NCBI RefSeq assembly: GCF_003704105.1
Contig: NZ_QUOQ01000003.1
Coordinates: forward strand, 1 to 64,000
Source of the DNA: Brevundimonas lutea
Lineage (GTDB): Bacteria; Pseudomonadota; Alphaproteobacteria; Caulobacterales; Caulobacteraceae
Length of the DNA stretch: 64,000 bases
Reading direction: 5' to 3'
The position numbers and the translations under genes are program-made. This document shows, in pieces, positions 1-8,895 of this stretch (the first letter of the stretch is position 1; each line of letters begins with the position of its first letter). Under the pieces are notes generated by a model. That model had not been told where the DNA came from. It searched no databases and saw only the letters and a list, made by a program, of their open reading frames with translations.

Positions 1-620
1 TGAACGAACTAAAGATGGTCTTCAGCGAGATGGGCATCGACGTCTGGGAGGTGATCGACGCCGCCAAGACCAAGCCGTTCGGCTTCATGCCCTTCTATCC
101 GGGCCCCGGACTGGGCGGCCACTGCATTCCGATCGACCCCTTCTATCTGACATGGAAGGCGCGGGAGTACGATCTAGCCACGCGGTTCATCGAGCTAGCC
201 GGACAGATCAACACGGCGATGCCGCGCTATGTGGTGCAGCGCCTGGCCGAGGAGCTGGATGCGCGCTTCGCCAAGGGGCTGAACGGCGCGCGCATCCTGC
301 TGGTGGGCGTGGCCTACAAGAAGAACGTCGCCGACGTGCGGGAAAGCCCGGCGCTGAAGATGCTGGAGCTGCTGGAGGAGCGGGGCGCCGACCTCCGCTT
401 CGTCGATCCGCATGTAAGTTCGGTGCGCGCCTCGACCCATCCGCGTCACGGGGCCTATGCGGCCTCGGAACCCTGGCCGGCGTGCGACGCCGCCATCATC
501 GTGACGGATCACGATGCGATCGACTACGCCGCGCTGGTTGCCCACGCGCCCCTGGTGCTGGACACCCGCAACGCCTGCGCGCAACGTGGACTTCGCGGCG
601 ACACCGTGGCCGCCGCCTGA
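1..620 (+). CDS. Nucleotide-sugar dehydrogenase, C-terminal part (gene cut by window start)
   Basis: The reading frame is open from base 3, so the N-terminal NAD-binding domain lies outside the window. About 205 residues remain. They carry the substrate-binding motif GPGLGGHCIPIDP, whose cysteine codon at 123-125 is the catalytic thiol of UDP-glucose/UDP-ManNAc dehydrogenases. A Rossmann-like C-terminal UDP-binding domain follows, with ILLVGVAYKKNVADVRESPA and a terminal VLDTRNA strand. The family oxidises a UDP- or GDP-sugar to the uronic acid in two NAD-dependent steps. The exact sugar (UDP-Glc, UDP-ManNAc, UDP-GlcNAc) cannot be read from this fragment; the KNVxDxRESP pattern favours the WecC/TviB/WbpO side. 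It precedes a run of glycan-modifying genes and probably supplies an activated uronate to them. Confidence 0.9.
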   Translation, partial: NELKMVFSEMGIDVWEVIDAAKTKPFGFMPFYPGPGLGGHCIPIDPFYLTWKAREYDLATRFIELAGQINTAMPRYVVQRLAEELDARFAKGLNGARILLVGVAYKKNVADVRESPALKMLELLEERGADLRFVDPHVSSVRASTHPRHGAYAASEPWPACDAAIIVTDHDAIDYAALVAHAPLVLDTRNACAQRGLRGDTVAAA

Positions 621-2658
621 TCCGTCATTCGCCGAGGGAGCCTGGAGCCTGAGCGCAGTTTCAGACCATGATCTCCCCCGTGTCACCTTGCGCACGCTGG
701 ACGGGGACGTCACGCCGAAGCGGACGCTCGCCGAGGAACCGAATCTCGCGTTGAGAGACGGGGACATCGCTATTTCGCTCGCCTTGGGCGTCGACGATCC
801 TTTCGCCGCCGTGACCCCCGGAGAGCGGGTCACCATCGATCTGTTGTCGGAAGCGCCGCCGCCTGAGCGCCTGCGGCTCCTTCTCAGATTTTGGGACGCC
901 GATGGCCATGCCGTCGAACAGCATGTGCGGCCAATCGACGGCACGCGTCCGCTGCGTCGATTTCGCGTTCCGGAAGCAGCGGCCGTCGCCACGCTGGGCT
1001 TGGTCTGCAGCGGATTCGGTCAGGATGAGGTGATCCTCGGCATCGACGTTGGCGAGCGCGGGCCGCGAGCCCTCGACACTGCGCTAGCCGACAGGGACGC
1101 CGGCGCGGCCGCTTTGGCGCTGGAGGCCCTGAGACGCGTCACGCCGCATCTTCCTGGCGTGGAGCGCGCGCCCATCCGCGTCGCGGAGCTGGCCGGAGAT
1201 CATCTCGGCGCCGCCGAGGGTTGGGCGGCGCTGGAGGCTCGGGGGGATCTGGCCGTCGGGGAGCGCCATCGGCTGATCGCCGCGCGGCGTCGGGCGGGGC
1301 AGCATGATCTGGCCGATGCCGATGTTGAACGGTGGGGCGCCGACGCGGCGCAGGACCTCGATCTGCTGGACGAGCACGCGCGCGTCGCCGAGGACGCCCG
1401 CCGTTGGCCACACGCCATGGACCGATGGGCGCGGTTGATCGCGGCCGACGCACGACGGGCGGCGAGCGTGGCAGGGAGGCTCATCGAAAGCACGGGCAGA
1501 GACGATGCGGAGGCGGCGCTGGTCCGGGCGCTGGCGGATGACCCCGCCTCGCCCGTCCGCGCTGTCCTGGCCGAACTCCTGATGCGGTCGGATCGCGCCG
1601 AGGAAGCGGCGGGGGCGTTCAGGGAGCTCGCCGTGCAAAGGCCGGAAGAGGCCGAACGCTGGAGCGCGCGGGCCCGCGCGGCGCAGCGCCGGGTAGGAGA
1701 GGGCGACGCGGACGGCGCCCCCGGTCCGCGGCCCAGGGTCACGATCGATCAGGCGGTCACCGACGACGGTTATTACGACATCGCGTTCGAGGACATCGTC
1801 GTGCCCGTGCGCCTGCGCCGTACGCCCGGCGCCAAGGCTCTGGTGATCCTGTTCCACGGAGCCATGGATCGGGAAACGCGGGCTTGGCCGCATTTCGCCG
1901 GCCTGCTGCCGGACCTGCCCCCGGCGCATCAGGTGTCGATCACCGACACCACCCTGCTGGCCGACCCGCAGTTGGCGGCGGGGTGGTATTTGGGAACCCA
2001 GACGGCGCCGCTGCAGGATATTCTGCCCAGGCTGATTGCGCGGCTGGCCGAGGCGCTGGGCGCGGAGCGCCGGGTCTATGTCGGCGGATCGTCCGGCGGG
2101 TTCGCGGCCCTGTTCTACGCCTGGAGCGACCCCGGCAGCGTGGCGGTGGCAGCCAATCCGCAGACCGATCTGCGCCATTATATCGCCAGCTCCACCGAGG
2201 CGCTGCGAACCAAGGCCTGGCCCGACGCGATGGACTTTCCCAGTCTGGCCGAAAAGGTCGCCCTGCATATCGGTTCACTCTACGCCCGCTCGAACCACAG
2301 CCTGGTGATCTATGTGCAGTCGCGCGGCGACCGCCGGCACATGACGACGCAGTTCCCGGCCTTCCTGCGCGGGCTGCGGGGGCAAGGCGACGGGCCGATC
2401 CTGGACATCGGCTATTGGGGCATTCCGCGGCACAGCGGCTCGGCGCCGGCTTCGGCCTATCTGCCGTGGGTGCGCGCGGCCTTGCTGGCGAAGGCGGTCG
2501 ATGCAGGCGAGATCAACGACATCCACTATCGACTGACCAGCGGCGGCGCGGCCCGGCCGGCCGTCACAGGGGCGCGGTCCGAACACGCGGCGGCAGACAT
2601 CTCGCTGGCAGACGCCATCGCCGCAGCGATGCTGGACGATCAGGAGCGACCCGAGTGA
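586..2658 (+). CDS. Beta-sandwich / helical-repeat / alpha-beta hydrolase protein of a glycan locus
   Basis: About 690 residues in three parts. Residues 25-145 look like an all-beta module (for example GERVTIDLLSEAPPPERL and the RF.P strand). Residues 150-390 are Ala/Arg/Glu-rich and helical like degenerate TPRs. Residues 400-670 form an alpha/beta-hydrolase-like domain with LVILFHGA, the nucleophile-elbow motif YVGGSSGGFAAL (Ser codon near 2089) and a late His in PRHSGS. The hydrolase part resembles the esterase/acyltransferase-like domains found with capsule genes. The start is unsure: no ATG is in frame near the upstream stop. GTG 586 overlaps the dehydrogenase by 35 bases, and CTG 649 is an alternative. 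The stop overlaps the next start (GTGA). The N-terminal module recurs in the protein at 3742-7236. The substrate is unknown; acyl transfer to or from a surface glycan is an inference. Confidence 0.75.
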   Translation: MDFAATPWPPPDPSFAEGAWSLSAVSDHDLPRVTLRTLDGDVTPKRTLAEEPNLALRDGDIAISLALGVDDPFAAVTPGERVTIDLLSEAPPPERLRLLLRFWDADGHAVEQHVRPIDGTRPLRRFRVPEAAAVATLGLVCSGFGQDEVILGIDVGERGPRALDTALADRDAGAAALALEALRRVTPHLPGVERAPIRVAELAGDHLGAAEGWAALEARGDLAVGERHRLIAARRRAGQHDLADADVERWGADAAQDLDLLDEHARVAEDARRWPHAMDRWARLIAADARRAASVAGRLIESTGRDDAEAALVRALADDPASPVRAVLAELLMRSDRAEEAAGAFRELAVQRPEEAERWSARARAAQRRVGEGDADGAPGPRPRVTIDQAVTDDGYYDIAFEDIVVPVRLRRTPGAKALVILFHGAMDRETRAWPHFAGLLPDLPPAHQVSITDTTLLADPQLAAGWYLGTQTAPLQDILPRLIARLAEALGAERRVYVGGSSGGFAALFYAWSDPGSVAVAANPQTDLRHYIASSTEALRTKAWPDAMDFPSLAEKVALHIGSLYARSNHSLVIYVQSRGDRRHMTTQFPAFLRGLRGQGDGPILDIGYWGIPRHSGSAPASAYLPWVRAALLAKAVDAGEINDIHYRLTSGGAARPAVTGARSEHAAADISLADAIAAAMLDDQERPE

Positions 2659-3689
2659 GCGACCATCCCTATCGCGACCTGCCGCAGCGGAATTTCTGGA
2701 AGCGCGCGGTCGGCGACCGGCACATCGCCGATCTCGCGGACCTGTGGGTCCCCATCGCCCTGGAAAGGAGCGACCGGATCGCCACAGCCGGCAGCTGCTT
2801 CGCCCAACATATCGGTCGCCAGCTGTCGGCGCGGGGGGCGGCCTTCATGGACTGTGAGACCGCGCCGGAGGTCTTCGTCTCCGAAGAAGAGGCCCGACGG
2901 TTCGGCTTTGGCGTCTATTCCTGTCGCTACGGCAACATCTACACCTCACGACAGCTGATCCAGCTGTTCGAGGAATGCTTCGGCAGACGGTCTCCGGCGG
3001 ACGGGGTGTGGGAGCGGAACGGCCGGTTCTTCGATGCGCTGAGGCCCAGCGTCGATCCGGTCGGGCAGGACAGCGCCGAGACGGTGGCGCGGTTGCGGGA
3101 GCGACATCTGGCCGCCGTTCGGCGGATGTTCGAAACGCTGGACCTGTTTGTCTTCACCTTGGGACTGACCGAAACCTGGGAGAGCCGTGCGGACGGCACG
3201 GCCTATCCCAGCGCGCCGGGCGCGATCGCGGGGCGGTATGATCCGCAGGCGCACGTTTTCCGCAACTTGCGCTACCCCGAGATCATGGCCGACCTGACCG
3301 CCTTTATCGCGGGGCTGAAGCAGGTGAATCCGGGCGCGCGGGTGCTGTTCACCGTCTCGCCCGTGCCGCTGGTGGCGACGGCGTCGGAGGATCACGTCCT
3401 GCCCGCCACCCTCTACTCCAAGTCCGTGCTGCGGGCCGTCGCGGGCGACCTGGCCGCAGACCATGAACACGTCGGCTACTTCCCCTCCTATGAGATCGTG
3501 GCGGGGCACCCGTCCCGGGCCATGTTCTTCGATCCCGACCTCAGGAACGTGAACCTGTTCGGGGTGCAGTCGGTGATGCGGCAGTTCTTCGTCGGCGATC
3601 TCGCGAAACAGTTTCCGGAGCCGGGTCGGGCGGTCGCGGATGAGGACGGCGAAATGATCTGCGACGAAGAGGCCCTGGACCGGGAATGA
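2655..3689 (+). CDS. GSCFA domain protein (SGNH-like)
   Basis: This 344-residue protein has the family-naming motif ATAGSCFAQHIGRQL at residues 44-58, followed by FTLGLTETW and a late FTVSPVPLVAT strand, as in GSCFA proteins (PF08885), which are related to SGNH/GDSL hydrolases. The GTG start at 2655 overlaps the previous stop by four bases and lies just after AGGAGCGACC, so translation is probably coupled. Members are often found in polysaccharide loci, but their reaction is not established. The neighbours here (sugar dehydrogenase, hydrolase, glycosyltransferase) support a role in modifying a surface glycan, for instance acylation or deacylation. The catalytic Ser would be the one in GSCF. 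Confidence 0.85.
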   Translation: MSDHPYRDLPQRNFWKRAVGDRHIADLADLWVPIALERSDRIATAGSCFAQHIGRQLSARGAAFMDCETAPEVFVSEEEARRFGFGVYSCRYGNIYTSRQLIQLFEECFGRRSPADGVWERNGRFFDALRPSVDPVGQDSAETVARLRERHLAAVRRMFETLDLFVFTLGLTETWESRADGTAYPSAPGAIAGRYDPQAHVFRNLRYPEIMADLTAFIAGLKQVNPGARVLFTVSPVPLVATASEDHVLPATLYSKSVLRAVAGDLAADHEHVGYFPSYEIVAGHPSRAMFFDPDLRNVNLFGVQSVMRQFFVGDLAKQFPEPGRAVADEDGEMICDEEALDRE

Positions 3690-3741
3690 CCGGGCGCAGA
3701 GCGGCTTGCCACGGCGGCTGTCGGCAGGCATCGACGCGCCC

Positions 3742-6700
3742 ATGACGGCATCGCCCCTGGTGGCCATTCTCGAGACGGCGGTCGGCCGAGACACCTTCGC
3801 GTGGCGCTTTCGGCGTCCGCTGGGCGAGCGCGTTCAGCTGGAGTCAGACAGGCTAAGCTTCGACCTGGAGGCCGGCGAGCGTCGCTATCTGCTGGCGGCG
3901 GGTCTGGCGGATGATGCGGCGGCGCCCCCGGAGGCCACCCTGTTCGACGTGCCGGCGGGTGGCATCGTCCGGATCGACGCCATCGCGGGGGCGGAAGGTC
4001 TGCCGCCAGAGTGCCAGCTGTGGGTCCAGTATTTCGACGCCGCCGGCGTGGCGCTGGACCGACGCAAGTCCGGGTTTCACGCCGCGCGCCCCTATGCGCG
4101 GTTCCCGGCCCCGGCCCAGGGCGCCCGCGCCTCGCTGATCCTGCAACTGGGGGGCCAGGGCCGGGTCGAGGCTCTGACCCTGGGTGTCGAAACAGTCGCG
4201 GTCGGCAGCGTGGCGCGGATGATCCGGGCGCTGAAACGCGAGGACTTCCCCGCCGCGCGCGAGGCGGCTCGGGAGGCGGAGATCATTCAGCCGCGTGACC
4301 CACGCCTGCCGCGACTGCGCGCGCGGCTGGCGTGGCAGGAGCGCGATTTCAATCAGGCCGCCGACCTGTATCTGGCGCTGGAAGCGCGCCGCGGACTGCG
4401 TGGCGACGATCCACGCCGGTTGGTCAGCGCCCTGCGGCGGTCCGGTCGGCTCGAAGACGGCGAGGCCGCGTTCAGTCGGTTGTTCGAGGCTGACACCACT
4501 CATCTCGGCGCGCTGACCGAATGGGCGCGGCTGGCCGAGCAGCGACTGGATCTGGAACAGGCGGCCGAACGATGGACGGCGGTGCTGCGGCGCACGGAGG
4601 CGACCAGCGCCGCCGAACGCCTGGCCTCCGTGCTCGACCGCCGCGGCTATCGGACCGAGGCGGAGCGGGTGCTGACCGCCTTCGCGGAAAGCCATCCGCG
4701 AAACATCGTGATCCGCACCCGTCTGGCCGAACGCCTGCGCCAAGAGGGGCGGTTCGGCGACGCCGCCCCGCACCTGCGGCGGCTGGTGGAACTGACGACG
4801 GGTGAGGACAAGGAGCGCTGGCGACGGCTGGCGGCGGAGACCGGGCTGGCGGCCTATGAGCTCGGATCTATGGCGAGCGGATGGTCCGAAGGACAGACCA
4901 GCACCCGCGCGGCGGAGCGGGCGCGGCGTCGAGTGGATCACTGGCTGCGCTATGCCGACAAGGGCCTCGACGAGCGAGCGACCGCCGAACTCAGGCTGAT
5001 CGGGTCGAACAGCGAGGATGCGGAGGCGGCGGTTCAGGCGGCGTGGGCGCTTGCGGGCCTGGCGCTGGCGCAGGGGCCTCAGGGCTGGCCCGAGGCTCTG
5101 ACGCATCTGGAGGCGATCCAGGCGCGAGGGGCGACGCGGCCGGGGCTGGAGCCCCTCAAGGTGCGGCTGCTGACCGACATGGGCCGGCTCGACGAGGCCC
5201 GGGCCGCGCTGGAGGCGGCGCCGATGTCGTCGGCCAATCTGACGCTGGCCGAGGCCAATCTCCTGCATGCGCGGCGCGCGTCGGACCAGGACCGTCTGGT
5301 CGTCATCAATCGGCTGTTCTCACCCTACGATCTGGCGTCGCTGCGGGTGGTCGAGGGCGGGCCGCTGGACCTGGATCACATCGACGCGGACGCGCCGGCG
5401 GCCGCGGGCGGACCGCTGGTGTCGGTGATCATGCCGGTGTGGAACGCCGAGGCGACGCTGGAGACCGCGATCCGCTCGATCCAGCGCCAGAGCTGGCTGG
5501 ACTGGGAGTTGCTGGTCGTCGATGACGCCTCACCCGACGGCAGCTGGGCGGTGGCCGAACGGCTGGCCGAGAGCGAGCCGCGCATCCGCTTGCTGCGGAA
5601 CGCCGCGAACGGCGGCCCATACGTCAGCCGAAATCATGGGCTGGCGGAGGCGCGCGGCGTGTTCGTGACCTGTCACGACTCGGACGACTGGGCTCATCCG
5701 CAGCGGCTGGAGCGGCAAGTGGCGGCGCTGCTGGATCAGCCCGAGGCGATCGGAAACATGAGCCGCTGCGTGACGGCTACCCCCGATCTGCGCTTCGCCA
5801 GCCGGTCGGGGGGCGTGAGCGGCTTCCGCTGGAATTTCTCCTCGGTGCTATTCCGGCGCCAGCAGGCGTTGGAGGCCGTCGGCTTCTGGGACGAGGCGCG
5901 GTTCGGGGCGGACGGTGAGTATGTGGCGCGGCTGCGCCGGCGGTTCGGGCGCGAGACTATCGCCAAGCTGGATGCCGGGCCGCTGGCCATCGTGCGCCAG
6001 TCGGCCACCAGCCTGACCGGGCACGCGACCCTGGGTCTGGCCGCGCGGGGCCAGTCGGCGCGCACCGCCTACCGAACGCAATTCGAGGCCTGGCACCGGC
6101 GTGACGACCATGATGGCCGCATGGAGCGCGGGGCCGGCTCAAGGTTCCCTCGCCCGGCGGTGGTGCGCGGGCGGGCGGCGCCGGAACGCCTGGACGTCGT
6201 GCTGGCGTCCGACTTTCGACTGTCGGGCGGCACGACAGCATCGAACGTTCAGGAGATCGTGGCCCAGGCGCGGGCCGGGCTAAGCACCGGCCTGATCCAG
6301 CTGGACTCGCCGATCCTGCGCGCCAGGACGCCGATCTCGGACAAGATTCTCGATCTGATCGACTACGAGGGGGTGCATCTGCTGACCTCGGAGCAGGCGG
6401 TCGAGGCCGGCACCCTGATCGTGCGCTGGCCGCCGGCGGCCGCCAATTTCAACAGCGCCGTGGCGCGGGTGACGGCGGGATCGACCTCGGTGATCGTCAA
6501 CCAGACGCCGTGGCGGGGGCTGATCGGCGGGGAACTGATCTATGAACCCGCCGAGGTGGATGCGGTGGTTCAGCGGATGTTCGGCGCGCGGCCGGTGTGG
6601 CGACCCATCGGTCCGGCGGTGCGGGGCGCCATGCTGCCCTATGCCGCCCAGGTCGACCTAGCGTCCGAGGACTGGATCAATGTGGTCGATCTGTCCGGTT

Positions 6701-7236
6701 GGGCCGGGCAGGCGCGGCGACCGAGCGGTAACCAGCCGCCGGTGATCGGCCGTCACGGGCGGGACTTTCCGGGCAAGTGGCCGATGGACCCGGCGCAGCT
6801 ACTGGCCGCCTATCCCGACGACGGGTCGTTGCGGGTCAGCATCCTGGGCGGGGCCGAGGTAGCGGAGGCGGTCATCGGCCGGCGACCCGCGGGGTGGCAG
6901 GTCCATCCCTTCGACTCGATCGGCGTGGCCGACTATCTCGCGGGGCTGGATGTGTTCGTCTATTTCCCCGATCCGACGCTGGAGGAGGCGTTCGGGCGCG
7001 CGATCCTTGAGGCCATGGCGGCGGGCGTGCCGACCATCCTACCGGAACGCTTCCAGCCCGTGTTCGGCGACGCCAGCCTCTATGGGCGAGCCGAGGATGT
7101 CAGGGGGATGGTCGAGTCCCTGACGGCGGATGCCGATCGTTACGAGGCGCGCAGCCGCGCGGGGCTGGCGTTCGCGGTCTCCTATGGCCATCCCGTCCAC
7201 ATTGAGCGACTGAAAGCCTTGGGCGTGACCGCCTAG
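3742..7236 (+). CDS. Large TPR / GT2 / GT4 bifunctional glycosyltransferase
   Basis: About 1164 residues from ATG 3742; an in-frame TTG at 3706 would add 12. Residues 1-145 are a beta-rich module like that of the hydrolase protein two genes upstream (shared spacing of a D..PPE..L..FDA.G block, an RF.P strand and a final LG[DE]V strand). Residues 150-540 are TPR-like. Residue 558 starts a GT-A domain (PLVSVIMPVWNAEATLETA, then VVDDAS and the metal-binding HDSDDW near 646). From about 817 a GT-B domain follows, ending in EEAFGRAILEAMAAGVPT, the E-x7-E signature of GT4 enzymes. It probably transfers two sugars in succession during synthesis of a capsule, O-antigen or exopolysaccharide. Donor and acceptor sugars are unknown. 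Its stop overlaps the convergent lipoprotein gene. Confidence 0.85.
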   Translation: MTASPLVAILETAVGRDTFAWRFRRPLGERVQLESDRLSFDLEAGERRYLLAAGLADDAAAPPEATLFDVPAGGIVRIDAIAGAEGLPPECQLWVQYFDAAGVALDRRKSGFHAARPYARFPAPAQGARASLILQLGGQGRVEALTLGVETVAVGSVARMIRALKREDFPAAREAAREAEIIQPRDPRLPRLRARLAWQERDFNQAADLYLALEARRGLRGDDPRRLVSALRRSGRLEDGEAAFSRLFEADTTHLGALTEWARLAEQRLDLEQAAERWTAVLRRTEATSAAERLASVLDRRGYRTEAERVLTAFAESHPRNIVIRTRLAERLRQEGRFGDAAPHLRRLVELTTGEDKERWRRLAAETGLAAYELGSMASGWSEGQTSTRAAERARRRVDHWLRYADKGLDERATAELRLIGSNSEDAEAAVQAAWALAGLALAQGPQGWPEALTHLEAIQARGATRPGLEPLKVRLLTDMGRLDEARAALEAAPMSSANLTLAEANLLHARRASDQDRLVVINRLFSPYDLASLRVVEGGPLDLDHIDADAPAAAGGPLVSVIMPVWNAEATLETAIRSIQRQSWLDWELLVVDDASPDGSWAVAERLAESEPRIRLLRNAANGGPYVSRNHGLAEARGVFVTCHDSDDWAHPQRLERQVAALLDQPEAIGNMSRCVTATPDLRFASRSGGVSGFRWNFSSVLFRRQQALEAVGFWDEARFGADGEYVARLRRRFGRETIAKLDAGPLAIVRQSATSLTGHATLGLAARGQSARTAYRTQFEAWHRRDDHDGRMERGAGSRFPRPAVVRGRAAPERLDVVLASDFRLSGGTTASNVQEIVAQARAGLSTGLIQLDSPILRARTPISDKILDLIDYEGVHLLTSEQAVEAGTLIVRWPPAAANFNSAVARVTAGSTSVIVNQTPWRGLIGGELIYEPAEVDAVVQRMFGARPVWRPIGPAVRGAMLPYAAQVDLASEDWINVVDLSGWAGQARRPSGNQPPVIGRHGRDFPGKWPMDPAQLLAAYPDDGSLRVSILGGAEVAEAVIGRRPAGWQVHPFDSIGVADYLAGLDVFVYFPDPTLEEAFGRAILEAMAAGVPTILPERFQPVFGDASLYGRAEDVRGMVESLTADADRYEARSRAGLAFAVSYGHPVHIERLKALGVTA

Positions 7237-7499
7237 CAGTCGCGGCCGCGCCGTTGAGCTTCTTCACACCGGCGCTGTTCGCGCTCCCAGGCGCGCTGCT
7301 CTCGCTCACGCTTGAGTTTGGTTTCTTCGTCGGAGGTGGTCACGGCGTCGACACCGGCGCCCAGCACCGCGCCGGTCGCCTTGACCCCGGTGCCGACCAC
7401 CGCGCCGGTGACGCCGACCGCCGTCCCCACCAGGCAGCCCTGAAGCAGCAGGCAAGCGCCGATCGCGGCTGTCAGAGCAAGAAGGCGGGCAGGGCGCAT
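7233..7499 (-). CDS. Small lipoprotein with charged C-terminus
   Basis: This 88-residue protein begins with a lipoprotein signal (MRPARLLALTAAIGACLLLQGC, lipobox LLQGC with Cys22). A Gly/Val-rich stretch (VGTAVGVTGAVVGTGVKATG) follows that resembles glycine-zipper segments, and then a highly charged tail with repeated EREQR. It should be exported and anchored by lipid modification at Cys22. It lies downstream of tyrS on the same strand with 63 bases between, and its stop codon overlaps that of the convergent glycosyltransferase by four bases. No function can be assigned. A periplasmic structural or stress role is only a guess from the glycine-zipper character. Confidence 0.75.
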   Translation of the reverse strand: MRPARLLALTAAIGACLLLQGCLVGTAVGVTGAVVGTGVKATGAVLGAGVDAVTTSDEETKLKREREQRAWEREQRRCEEAQRRGRDC

Positions 7500-7562
7500 G
7501 GCGGGGTCCGGTGTGGGGAATCACCCGAGCCTGGGCGAGGAGTGCGGCCGGGGCAAGGCGGT

Positions 7563-8819
7563 TCAGACCGGCCGGACCAGCACGATCTTCTTCTTGCCGG
7601 CGGCCAGCTTTATTACTCCGTTGCGCACGTCTTCCTCGACCAGGTTCTGCGCGCCATCGGTCACGGCCGTGTCGTTCAGCTTCAGCCCGCCGCCTTGCGC
7701 CAGACGGCGCGCCTCGCCGTTGGAGGCGGTCAGGCCGGCGCGGGTGGCGACGGCGGCGATCATCGCCCCGATCACCTCACCACGCGGCAGCTCGACGGTC
7801 GGCAGGTCGGACGACACTTGACCCTGCTCGAACGCCTTCTCCGCCGCGGCGCGCGCCTTGGTGGCCTCTTCCGCGCCGTGCAGCATGGTGGTGGCCGCGT
7901 CGGCCAGGGCCTTCTTGGCGTCGTTGATGGCCGCGCCCTCGAGCGCCTCCAACGCCGCGATCTCGTCCAGCGACAGGTCGGTGAACAGGCGCAGGAACCG
8001 GCCCACGTCGGCGTCGTCGACGTTCCGCCAGAACTGCCAGTAGTCGTAGGGGCTGAGCTGGTCTGCGTTCAGCCAGATGGCGCCCTGGGCCGTCTTGCCC
8101 ATCTTGCCGCCGGAGGCGGTGGTCAGCAGCGGCGTGGTCAGGCCGAAGGCGGCCTTCTGATCCACCCGGCGCACCAGATCGACGCCGGAGGTGATGTTCC
8201 CCCACTGGTCCGACCCGCCCATCTGCAGGGTCACGTTCAGCCGGCGGTTCAGCTCCAGGAAGTCCACGGACTGCATCAGCATGTAGTTGAACTCCAGGAA
8301 GGTCATCGGCTGCTCGCGCTCAAGGCGCAGCTTGACCGAGTCGAAGCTCAGCATGCGGTTGACGGTGAAATGGGTCCCATAGTCGCGCAGGAACTGGACA
8401 TAGCCGTAGGTCGACAGCCAGTCGTCGTTGTCGATCATGACGGCGTCGGTCGGTCCATCGCCGAAGGTCAGGAACGTCTCGAACACCGTGCGGATCGAGG
8501 CGATGTTTGAGGCGATGTCGGCGTCGGTCAGCTGGGGCCGCGAGGCGTCCTTGCCGGTCGGGTCGCCGACCTTGGTGGTGCCGCCGCCCATGACCACGAT
8601 GGGGCGATGGCCGGCCTGCTGCAGCCGGCGCAGCATCATGATCTGGATCAGGCTGCCGACATGCAGGCTGGGCGCCGTGGCGTCGAAGCCGATGTAGCCG
8701 GTGACCACGCCCGCGACGGCCGCCGCGTCCAGCTCGGCCGGATGGGTCATCTGATGGATATAGCCGCGCGCCTGAAGCGTCTTGAGGAAGTCGGAGGCGA
8801 AGGCGGGCTGGTCGGTCAT
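7563..8819 (-). CDS. tyrS: Tyrosyl-tRNA synthetase
   Basis: This 418-residue class I aminoacyl-tRNA synthetase charges tRNA-Tyr. The ATP-binding HIGH-like motif is PSLHVGSL, about 50 residues in, and the KMSKS loop is [19 protein letters not shown] is a diagnostic TyrRS strand, and a C-terminal S4-like RNA-binding part reads [16 protein letters not shown]. Length fits the bacterial TyrRS family. The ATG at 8819 gives the usual N-terminus ([19 protein letters not shown]). The open frame continues far upstream on this strand, but that part is antisense to the neighbouring gene. The gene is divergent from the DOMON-fusion gene across 76 bases that should hold both promoters. Confidence 0.97.
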   Translation of the reverse strand: MTDQPAFASDFLKTLQARGYIHQMTHPAELDAAAVAGVVTGYIGFDATAPSLHVGSLIQIMMLRRLQQAGHRPIVVMGGGTTKVGDPTGKDASRPQLTDADIASNIASIRTVFETFLTFGDGPTDAVMIDNDDWLSTYGYVQFLRDYGTHFTVNRMLSFDSVKLRLEREQPMTFLEFNYMLMQSVDFLELNRRLNVTLQMGGSDQWGNITSGVDLVRRVDQKAAFGLTTPLLTTASGGKMGKTAQGAIWLNADQLSPYDYWQFWRNVDDADVGRFLRLFTDLSLDEIAALEALEGAAINDAKKALADAATTMLHGAEEATKARAAAEKAFEQGQVSSDLPTVELPRGEVIGAMIAAVATRAGLTASNGEARRLAQGGGLKLNDTAVTDGAQNLVEEDVRNGVIKLAAGKKKIVLVRPV

Positions 8820-8895
8820 CGGATCGGCGTGGCTGGCGGGACGGGGAGGCGGCGTGTAGCACGGGCTGATCCATGCGGCGAAGGGGGACGAACGC

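Noticed and set aside
668..760. Start of a new gene at ATG 668
   Set aside because: The frame stops after about 28 codons and has no recognisable product, while the overlapping frame continues for over 600 codons.
7254..8510. Plus-strand open frame across the lipoprotein and tyrS genes
   Set aside because: It is antisense to two genes with clear signatures and its product is low-complexity Gly/Arg/Gln-rich.
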